DNA from: Actinomadura sp. 6K520
GTDB taxonomy: Bacteria > Actinomycetota > Actinomycetes > Streptosporangiales > Streptosporangiaceae
Length of the DNA stretch: 64,000 nt
Reading direction: 5' to 3'
NCBI RefSeq assembly: GCF_004349245.1
Contig: NZ_SMLC01000002.1
Location: 62,001-126,000, forward strand
The position numbers were made by a program, and so were the translations under genes. The notes beneath the pieces were generated by a model. It worked only from the letters and a program-made list of their open reading frames with translations. It had not been told where the DNA came from and searched no databases. Positions 57,807 through 64,000 of the stretch are shown piece by piece (position 1 is the first letter of the stretch; each line of letters opens with the position of its first letter).

Positions 57807-59090
57807 ATGACCCAGCCGAGCACGCCGACCGGCGCACGGCTCGTGGAGCAGATGACCGACGCCGAGCGGGCGCGGGCGGAGCGCGTGGATGCCGTCCTGC
57901 CGCGGCTGCGCGCGGCCGCCGCCGCCGCGGACGCCGCCGCCGAGTTCCCGTCCGGGCACGTGGCGCTGCTGCGCGACGCCGGGCTGCTCGGCCTCGTGGT
58001 GCCCGCGGAGTACGGCGGGCTCGGCGGCGGCCTGCGCGACCTGGCCGCCGCCACCTACGCGATGGGCACGGCCTGCCCGTCCACCGCGCTGTCGTACTTC
58101 TTCCACAACACCAGCGCCTCGCGCGGCCTGCTGCCGCTGGAGGCGATCGAGGCCGGGCTGTTCGAGGGCGACGACGAGGTGAAGCCCGTGCGGGCGTTCG
58201 CCGAGAAGGTGCTGAACCGGATGGCCGCCGGGACGTGGATGGCCAACTTCGCCAGCGAGGAGGTCAAGTCCTCCAGCGCCAACATCGCCATCGCCACGAC
58301 CGCGTCCCCCGCCGAGGGCGGCTGGCTGCTCAACGGCGTGAAGTCGTTCGGCTGCGCGACGGGCGTCGCCGACACCTACCTGGTGACCGCCCGGCTCGAC
58401 GGCACCACCGGCGCCGACGGGCTGGCGCTGTTCCTGGTGCCGCGCGACGCGCCGGGCGTCGTCTCCCGCGAGCCGTGGAACGGGCTCGGGATGCGGGCCT
58501 CCAACAACCACGGCGTGACGCTCACCGACGTGTTCGTCCCGGCGGAGGAGGCGCTGACCGTCCCCGGCGCGTTCGTGCGGATGCTGCGGATGAGCCGCGG
58601 CAGCTTCGTCGGCAACCAGCTCGCCATCGCGGCCTGCTACCTGGGCGCGACGCAGCACGTCTACGACTTCGCCGTCGAGCGGCTCACCCGGCGGACCTTC
58701 GCCGACTCCGGCCGGCCGATCGCGTCCTCGCCGATGCACCAGGTGATCATCGGGGACATGACCGAGCGGCTGGAGACGGCCTACCTGTGGATCCGCCGCC
58801 AGCTCGAACTGGAGACCTCCGAGCCGCCGCTGCTGCCGAAGGGCGAGGTGTACCGCCAGTGGCGGATCGCCAAGGGCGACATCACCGAGGCGTGCTTCCA
58901 GGTCGTGCTGGGCGCGTTCAAGGCGTGCGGCACCTCCGCGGCCACGATGGACGGGGTGATCGGGCGGGCGCTGCGCGACCTCGCGATGGGACTGGTGATG
59001 ACCTTCCCGGCGGAGCGGGGCCGCCTTGAGGCCGCCCAGGTCATCACGGAGAACAAGGAGAACGAGTTGTTCGCGAGCGTCCAGCGGTGA
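57807..59090 (+). CDS. acyl-CoA dehydrogenase-fold flavoprotein, possibly a group D monooxygenase
   Basis: 427 aa from ATG 57807 with AAGGGAA upstream (ATG 57798 is an alternative). ACAD core: ADAAAEFPSGHVALLRDAGL start, MRASNNHGVTLTDVFVPAEE in the middle and a C-terminal four-helix bundle (ACFQVVLGAFKACGTSAATM). No Glu base is apparent at the usual positions. As it directly follows a flavin reductase, it may be a flavin-dependent monooxygenase of the ACAD fold (as in DszC or HsaA) rather than a dehydrogenase (inference). Confidence 0.8.
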   Translation: MTQPSTPTGARLVEQMTDAERARAERVDAVLPRLRAAAAAADAAAEFPSGHVALLRDAGLLGLVVPAEYGGLGGGLRDLAAATYAMGTACPSTALSYFFHNTSASRGLLPLEAIEAGLFEGDDEVKPVRAFAEKVLNRMAAGTWMANFASEEVKSSSANIAIATTASPAEGGWLLNGVKSFGCATGVADTYLVTARLDGTTGADGLALFLVPRDAPGVVSREPWNGLGMRASNNHGVTLTDVFVPAEEALTVPGAFVRMLRMSRGSFVGNQLAIAACYLGATQHVYDFAVERLTRRTFADSGRPIASSPMHQVIIGDMTERLETAYLWIRRQLELETSEPPLLPKGEVYRQWRIAKGDITEACFQVVLGAFKACGTSAATMDGVIGRALRDLAMGLVMTFPAERGRLEAAQVITENKENELFASVQR

Positions 59091-60538
59091 ACTCCCCGCA
59101 CCGTGACCTGGTGGCCGGGGAGTGGGCCGCGGCTCCCGGCGGCGGGCCCGTCCTGGAGGACCCGGCCACCGGTGAGGAGGCCGGGCCCGCCCCCGTCACC
59201 GGCCCCGCGCGGCTGGAACGGGCGCTGGCCGCGGCCGGCGACGCGGCGGAGGGCTGGGCCGCGCGCCCCGCCGCCGAGCGCGCCGAGCTGCTGGACGCGG
59301 TCGCGGGCACCCTGGAACCGGTGACCCGGGAGATCGCCGCCCTGGAGGCGGCGGCCACCGGCGTCCCGATCCGGCAGGCGGTCCCGCTCGGCGTCATCGT
59401 GCCGGGGTCGTTCCGGCTGGCCGCCGAGCAGTTGCGCGGCGGCGGGCTGGAGACGTCCTTCACCCGCGAGGACGGCGGGGTGGCCGAGGTGCGGCGGCTG
59501 CCGTGGGGGCCCGCCCTGTGCCTGGTCCCGTGGAACGCGCCCGCCCCGATGGCCGCGCACAAGGTGGCCAACGCGCTGGCCGCGGGCTGCCCGGCGATCC
59601 TCAAGCCCAGCGAGTACGCGCCGTACGGGGCCCAGCGGTTCGCCGAGGCCGTCGGTGCCGCGCTCGCGGACCGGGGCGTCCCCGGCGGGGTCTTCCAGCT
59701 CGTGCACGGTACCGGGGCCACCGGCGCGCGGCTGACCGCCGACCCGCGGATCCGCGCGGTCTCGTTCACCGGCGGCGCCGCGGGCGGCCGGTCGGTCGCC
59801 GCCGCCTGCGCGGCCGGGATCAAGCCCGTCCAGCTGGAGCTCGGCGGCAACAACCCCCTGGTCGTGATGCCGGACGCCGACCCCGGCCGGGCCGCGCGGA
59901 CCGCCGTGGACCTGCTCACCACGCTCAACGGCCAGTGGTGCCGGGCGCTCGGCCGGCTCATCGTGCCCGAGCCCCTCCAGGACGCGCTGCTGGAGGCGAT
60001 CGGCGAACGGCTCGCGGCGCTGCGCGCGGGCCCGCCGCTGGACGAGGACACCGACCTCGGGCCGCTGGTGCACTCGCGCCACCGCGACCTGGTCGCCGCC
60101 CGGCGGGACGCGCTCGGCGGCCGGGTCCTCGCCACCACCAAGGTCCCGGACGAGGGCAGCTACCTGGCCCCCGCGCTGGTCACGGACGTCGACCCCGGCG
60201 ACGCCACCGAGGAGATCTTCGGGCCGGTCGCCACCGTCCACCCCTACCGGACGCTGGACGAGGCGGTGGCCCTGGCCAACGGCACCGCGTACGGGCTCGA
60301 AGGGTACGTGACCGGCACCGACGAGGACGCGGCCCTCGCCGTGGCGCGGCGCGTCCGCGCCGGGGAGGTGAAGGTCAACGGCTCCAGCGTGCTGAGCCTG
60401 CACCTGTTCGCGCCCCGTCCCGCGTGGGGGGCGTCCGGGCTGGGCGAGGAGGGCACGGCCGAGACCCTGCGGTTCTTCACCAACCCGCGGGTCGTCGGCG
60501 TGGAGAACGGGTTCGCCCTGCACTCCCGGGAGCCGTGA
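59087..60538 (+). CDS. aldehyde dehydrogenase (NAD(P)+)
   Basis: 483 aa from GTG 59087, overlapping the preceding stop. Cofactor-binding LVPWNAPAPMAAHKVANALA, the catalytic Glu in QLELGGNNPL and the catalytic Cys in LNGQWCRALGR are present. It oxidises an aldehyde to an acid. It is the first of two ALDHs of the operon, probably acting on different intermediates. Confidence 0.9.
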   Translation: MNSPHRDLVAGEWAAAPGGGPVLEDPATGEEAGPAPVTGPARLERALAAAGDAAEGWAARPAAERAELLDAVAGTLEPVTREIAALEAAATGVPIRQAVPLGVIVPGSFRLAAEQLRGGGLETSFTREDGGVAEVRRLPWGPALCLVPWNAPAPMAAHKVANALAAGCPAILKPSEYAPYGAQRFAEAVGAALADRGVPGGVFQLVHGTGATGARLTADPRIRAVSFTGGAAGGRSVAAACAAGIKPVQLELGGNNPLVVMPDADPGRAARTAVDLLTTLNGQWCRALGRLIVPEPLQDALLEAIGERLAALRAGPPLDEDTDLGPLVHSRHRDLVAARRDALGGRVLATTKVPDEGSYLAPALVTDVDPGDATEEIFGPVATVHPYRTLDEAVALANGTAYGLEGYVTGTDEDAALAVARRVRAGEVKVNGSSVLSLHLFAPRPAWGASGLGEEGTAETLRFFTNPRVVGVENGFALHSREP

Positions 60539-61683
60539 TGGCGCCGGTGCCGGTGCTGGTGGCAGGGGCGGGCCCGGTGGGGCTCACCGCGGCGCTGGCC
60601 CTGGCGCGCCGCGGTGTCCGGGTCACCGTGCTGGAGGCGGAACCGGGGCTGGCCGCGGAGTCGCGTGCGTCCACCTTCCATCCGCCGTCGCTGGAGATGC
60701 TGGACGGGCTCGGCGTGCTGGAGCCGCTGCTGGAGCGCGGCCTGGTCTCCCGGACCTTCCAGTACCGGGAACGGCGCGGCGGCGTCGTCGCCGAACTGGA
60801 CCTGGCGGTGCTGGCGGGCGACACGCCGTACCCGTTCCGCGTCCAGTGCGAGCAGGGCAAGCTCACCCCGATCCTGCGCGACCACCTCGTGGCCGCGGGC
60901 GGTGCGGTCCGGTTCGGCGCGGCCGTGCGCGCGGTCCGGCCGGGCCCGGACGGGGTGGAGGTGACGACGTCCGCCGGCGACCGGGTCAGCGGCGCCTGGC
61001 TGATCGGCGCGGACGGCGCCGGCTCGGCGGTGCGGCAGGACCTGGGCATCGGCTTCGACGGCATGACCTACCCCGAGCGGTTCCTGGTCGCCTCCACCCG
61101 GACCGCCGTCGAGGACCTGCTGCCCGGCATCGCCGCGGTGAACTACGTCTTCGACCCCGGCGAATGGCTGGTGCTGCTGCGCACCCCGGACCACTGGCGG
61201 GTCCTGTTCCCGACCCCCGAGGACACCCCCGACGCCGGCGAGCTGGCGCGGCTGCCCGAGCGCCTGCGCGGGGTCGCCGACGTCACCTGGGACGTCGCGC
61301 ACGCCAGCCTGTACCGCGTGCACCAGCGCGTGGCGGAGACGTTCCGGACGGGCCGGGTGCTGCTGGCCGGGGACGCGGCGCACGTCAACAATCCGCTCGG
61401 CGGCATGGGCATGAACAGCGGCATCCACGACGCGGTGCTGCTGGCGGGCGCGCTCGCGGACGTCCTGGCGGGCGGCCCGGAGGCCCTGCTCGACGCCGTC
61501 GCCGCCGCCCGCCGCGACGTCGCGCGGTCGTTCGTCGGCCGGCTGACCCACGCCAACTGGGAGCGGATGCGCGACCCGGCCGGGTACCGGGACGAGCTCC
61601 GGAGGCTGGCCGGAGACCCCGCCGCGGCCCGCCGGCACCTGCTGCGCACGTCGATGATCGCCTCGCTGCGGGACGTCGCGTGA
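60538..61683 (+). CDS. FAD-dependent monooxygenase (PHBH-like), short form
   Basis: 381 aa from ATG 60538, sharing one base with the preceding stop. Dinucleotide fold GAGPVGLTAALALARRG, DG motif LIGADGAGSAVRQ and GD motif LLAGDAAHVNNPLGGMG are all intact. It lacks the C-terminal domain of larger phenol hydroxylases. Such enzymes hydroxylate aromatic or related compounds with NAD(P)H and oxygen. Its place between two ALDHs suggests a ring-hydroxylation step. Confidence 0.9.
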   Translation: MAPVPVLVAGAGPVGLTAALALARRGVRVTVLEAEPGLAAESRASTFHPPSLEMLDGLGVLEPLLERGLVSRTFQYRERRGGVVAELDLAVLAGDTPYPFRVQCEQGKLTPILRDHLVAAGGAVRFGAAVRAVRPGPDGVEVTTSAGDRVSGAWLIGADGAGSAVRQDLGIGFDGMTYPERFLVASTRTAVEDLLPGIAAVNYVFDPGEWLVLLRTPDHWRVLFPTPEDTPDAGELARLPERLRGVADVTWDVAHASLYRVHQRVAETFRTGRVLLAGDAAHVNNPLGGMGMNSGIHDAVLLAGALADVLAGGPEALLDAVAAARRDVARSFVGRLTHANWERMRDPAGYRDELRRLAGDPAAARRHLLRTSMIASLRDVA

Positions 61684-61702
61684 CGCCCGGTGCGGTCGCC
61701 TG

Positions 61703-63127
61703 ATGCCCGGTGAGATCGTCCGGGAGAACCCGGCCCGGCTGGACGAGGTCGTCGGCCGGGTGCCGGTCGCGGACGACGCCGAGGTCGACCGGGCAGTCCG
61801 GGAGGCCGAGGCCCGGCAGCGCGACTGGTGCCGCGTGCCGGTCGAAGACCGGGCCGCCGCGCTGCTCCGGGCCGCCGACGCGGTCGACGCGATGCCAGGC
61901 GTGGCGGAGCTGCTGGCCCGCGAGTCCGGCAAGCCGCGCGCCGACTGCGCCGGCGAGCTGCGGTTCGCCGCCGCCTACCTGCGCTGGGCGGCGGAGCGCA
62001 CGCCCGCGGTGTTCGCGGACCACGAGACCGACGACGCGGCCGGGCGGCTCGTCCTGCGCCGGCGCCCCTACGGGGTCGTCGCGGCCATCACCCCCTGGAA
62101 CGCGCCCGTCATCCTCACGCTGCTGAAGGCCGGTCCCGCGCTGGCGGCCGGGAACACGGTGGTGGTCAAGCCGTCGCCGCTCGCGCCGCTGGCGGTCACC
62201 CGCGTCATGGCGGCGTTCCCGCCGGGGCTCGTGCGGGTCGTGCACGGCCATGCCGGGACCGCGCGGGCGCTCGCCGGCCACTCCCGCGTGCACCGCGTCG
62301 CGTTCACCGGCGGCGCGGAGGCGGGCCGCGCCATCGGGGCGGCCGCCGCCAAGGCGATCACCCCCGCGCTGCTGGAGCTGGGCGGCAACGACCCGGTGGT
62401 GCTGCTCGACGACGCGGACCTCGCGGACGCGGCGATGGACCGGCTGGTGCTGGCGTCCTTCGCCACCGCGGGCCAGGTGTGCATGGCCGCCAAGCGCCTG
62501 TACGTCCCGAGGGCGCGGCTGGCCGAGGTCCGCGACGCCTACCTGGCGGCGGCCGCGCGGACGCTGGTGCTCGGCGACCCCCTCGACGCCGCGACCACGG
62601 TCGGCCCGGTCATCTCGGCCGCGGCGGCGGACCGCGTCCGGGCGCTGGTCTCCGGCTCGCGGCGGCGGGGCGGCACCGTCACCGGGCTGGGCACCGTCAC
62701 GGCCGACATGGGACGCGGGCACTTCGTCCGGCCCGCCCTGGTCACGGACGTGGCCGACGACGCGCCGGTGGTGGCCGAAGAGCAGTTCGGCCCGGTCGTG
62801 CCGCTGCTGGCCTACGACGACGAGGACGAGGTGGTGGCGCGCGCCAACGCGGGCGACCTCGGCCTCGGCGCGTCGGTCTGGTCCGCCGACGAGGAGCGGG
62901 CGTTCGCGTTCGCCCGCCGCTTCGACGCGGGCTTCACCTTCGTCAACACCCACAACCGCACCGGGATGGCGCTGCGCGCGCCGTTCGGCGGCGTGAAGCG
63001 CAGCGGGCACGGCCGCGAGTACGGCACCGAGGGCCTGCTTGAGTACGCGCAGACGTGCGCGATCCACGCCCCCGCCGCGTTCCGCGCGGACGGCACCGGC
63101 ATGAGCGCGGGCGCCTACCCCTCCTGA
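61703..63127 (+). CDS. aldehyde dehydrogenase (NAD(P)+)
   Basis: 474 aa. Cofactor segment ITPWNAPVILTLLKAGPALA, Glu in LELGGNDPVV and Cys in ATAGQVCMAAKRLYV; typical C-terminus GVKRSGHGREYGTEGLLEY. It starts 19 bases after the monooxygenase stop and is last of the operon. With the first ALDH it suggests that the pathway passes through at least two aldehydes. Confidence 0.92.
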   Translation: MPGEIVRENPARLDEVVGRVPVADDAEVDRAVREAEARQRDWCRVPVEDRAAALLRAADAVDAMPGVAELLARESGKPRADCAGELRFAAAYLRWAAERTPAVFADHETDDAAGRLVLRRRPYGVVAAITPWNAPVILTLLKAGPALAAGNTVVVKPSPLAPLAVTRVMAAFPPGLVRVVHGHAGTARALAGHSRVHRVAFTGGAEAGRAIGAAAAKAITPALLELGGNDPVVLLDDADLADAAMDRLVLASFATAGQVCMAAKRLYVPRARLAEVRDAYLAAAARTLVLGDPLDAATTVGPVISAAAADRVRALVSGSRRRGGTVTGLGTVTADMGRGHFVRPALVTDVADDAPVVAEEQFGPVVPLLAYDDEDEVVARANAGDLGLGASVWSADEERAFAFARRFDAGFTFVNTHNRTGMALRAPFGGVKRSGHGREYGTEGLLEYAQTCAIHAPAAFRADGTGMSAGAYPS

Positions 63128-63190
63128 GCCCGCGCCCCAGGGCCATTGCCTTCCCGCGCCCCGGAGTGCTTAATTGAGGTGGCCATATTG

Positions 63191-63224
63191 GAAACTCTGT
63201 TTCTCTCATGGAAACAGAGGTTTG
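63191..63224. promoter_or_regulatory. composite IclR-type operator before the secreted hydrolase, GAAAC-N3-GTTTC-N7-GAAAC
   Basis: Half-sites at 63191, 63199 and 63211, with a near copy GTTTG at 63220, ending 15 bases before the ATG at 63239. It contains a perfect GTTTC-N7-GAAAC core (63199-63215) identical in spacing to those at 53902 and 56447. Confidence 0.75.
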
Positions 63225-63238
63225 CCTTCGGAGGCAGC

Positions 63239-64000
63239 ATGCGCCCCGTACGTGCCGTCCGGACCCTGGCCGCGGCCAGCGCCGCCACCCTCGCCCTGAC
63301 CGCCCTCGGCCCCCTCGCCCCCGCGCACGCCGCGGTCTCCCGCGTCCAGACCACCGTCGAGATCCGCTGCGCGTTCACGACCCTGAACCAGAGCGCCGAC
63401 TGGTACTTCCCCTCCGGCTCCCCGCAGGGCCTCGTGTGGCTGCAGCACGGCTTCGCCCGCGCCAACGACCACGTCGCCGACCTGGCCTCCCGGTACGCCG
63501 CGGCCGGCTACCTGGTCTTCGCCCCGACCCTGCCCAGCGCCAACCTGTTCGGCTGCACGCTGCAGAACATCGGGAACAACACCGCCTTCCTCGGCAACGT
63601 CGCCGACCTCTTCGCCAAGATGGGCGACCCGTCCGACAAGCTCGGCCGCAGCTTCGCCAGGGCCAAGGCCGAAGCGGGACGCCCCGGGCTCGCGCTGCCC
63701 GGCTCCCTCGTCCTCTCCGGGCACTCGGCGGGCGGCGAGGCCGTCGGCTACGTGGCCGGGCGGCTCCGCACCGACAACGCCGCCGCGTGGGCCCGGGTGC
63801 GCGGCCTGGTCCTGCTGGACCCGGTGAAGTCGTTCATCGGCGACAACCTCGGCACCGGGCTGCGGGCGGTGGACGGCACCGGCCGCATGGTCCGCACGAT
63901 CTCCGCGCCGGACGGCACCTGCAACAACGGCGGCAGCGGCACCGACGCCGTCCAGGCGGGCGTGCGCTCCCCGTTCGTCGGCGTCCGGCTGCCCGGCGGC
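63239..64000 (+). CDS. secreted alpha/beta hydrolase (esterase/lipase-like), 3' end outside window
   Basis: 254 codons to the window edge; GGAGGCAGC precedes the ATG and the gene continues beyond the sequence. Signal peptide (TLAAASAATLALTALGPLAP, cut after AHA), then an alpha/beta fold with LVWLQHGFARANDHVADLA (oxyanion region) and the nucleophile elbow LVLSGHSAGGEAVGY (Ser in GHSAGG). Paired Cys residues indicate an exported protein. The acid and His of the triad would be beyond or near the edge. It is controlled by the IclR-type composite site, so it may release the substrate of the upstream operon from an ester or polymer outside the cell. Confidence 0.85.
   Translation, partial: MRPVRAVRTLAAASAATLALTALGPLAPAHAAVSRVQTTVEIRCAFTTLNQSADWYFPSGSPQGLVWLQHGFARANDHVADLASRYAAAGYLVFAPTLPSANLFGCTLQNIGNNTAFLGNVADLFAKMGDPSDKLGRSFARAKAEAGRPGLALPGSLVLSGHSAGGEAVGYVAGRLRTDNAAAWARVRGLVLLDPVKSFIGDNLGTGLRAVDGTGRMVRTISAPDGTCNNGGSGTDAVQAGVRSPFVGVRLPGG

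Noticed and set aside
1..64000. tRNA/rRNA genes, CRISPR arrays, insertion sequences, att sites
   Set aside because: Read for cloverleaf T-arms, direct repeat-spacer patterns, transposase motifs and terminal repeats; none convincing. A tRNAscan-SE and ISfinder run would settle it.

Overview
The window is very G+C-rich, dense in genes, and full of GTG and TTG starts and 1-4 base stop/start overlaps. It also has an F420-type luciferase-like oxidoreductase, many acyl-CoA dehydrogenases and actinomycete-type -10 boxes. This suggests a chromosomal accessory region of a filamentous actinomycete, perhaps Actinomadura or a relative (inference; genus not proven). No rRNA, tRNA, CRISPR array, transposase or replication origin was seen.

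Region 1 (1-16.1 kb) is an acyl-CoA/amide catabolic neighbourhood. It holds a luciferase-like oxidoreductase with a MaoC hydratase, a lone homodimeric 2-oxo-acid dehydrogenase E1, two crotonase-fold proteins, a GntR/FCD regulator, a VOC protein, and an operon livKHMGF-amidase-acyl-CoA dehydrogenase. Copies of an A+T-rich word, ATACATCAGA(C/T), sit before most of these transcription units and before the GntR gene itself. They define a probable local regulon that stops at about 14.2 kb.

Region 2 (16.1-18.1 kb) is a catalase with a Fur-like operator and an ankyrin-repeat partner. Region 3 (31.7-18.1 kb, minus strand) is a twelve-gene catabolic system. It contains an SsuABC-like transporter, an IclR regulator, a cyclic amidohydrolase, an isochorismatase-fold hydrolase, a molybdenum hydroxylase (2Fe-2S subunit plus an unusual Mo-FAD fusion), a two-subunit TPP decarboxylase and an ATZ/TRZ-type amidohydrolase. 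The set reads as uptake, ring hydroxylation, ring opening, amide hydrolysis and decarboxylation of an unknown N-heterocycle.

Region 4 (31.7-45.6 kb) is mixed: a DUF2231-Rieske membrane protein, a decayed AraC-type regulator, a MurJ-like flippase with two GT4 glycosyltransferases and membrane proteins, a pair of overlapping acyl-CoA dehydrogenase genes, and a four-gene gas-vesicle-like cassette. The cassette has two modified GvpJ/GvpA-fold proteins (one with a zinc ribbon, one with PH/GRAM-like repeats), GvpK and GvpF/L, but no canonical GvpA, GvpN or GvpG. An epoxide hydrolase follows.

Region 5 (45.7-64 kb) joins a cell-surface system to an oxidative catabolic operon. The surface system has a WxL-domain protein, a DUF916 protein, three neocarzinostatin-like proteins, an MFS protein fused to a degenerate ABC ATPase, and a class E sortase; TspO and photolyase genes trail it. 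The catabolic operon has a flavin reductase fused to a degenerate HMG-CoA-lyase-like domain, an ACAD/monooxygenase, two aldehyde dehydrogenases and an FAD monooxygenase. An IclR gene lies between them. Composite sites of the form GTTTC-N7-GAAAC (often with -N3-GTTTC) lie before the WxL gene and sortase, a membrane protein, the IclR/catabolic divergent promoter and a secreted alpha/beta hydrolase at the window edge, so one regulator probably controls all of them.
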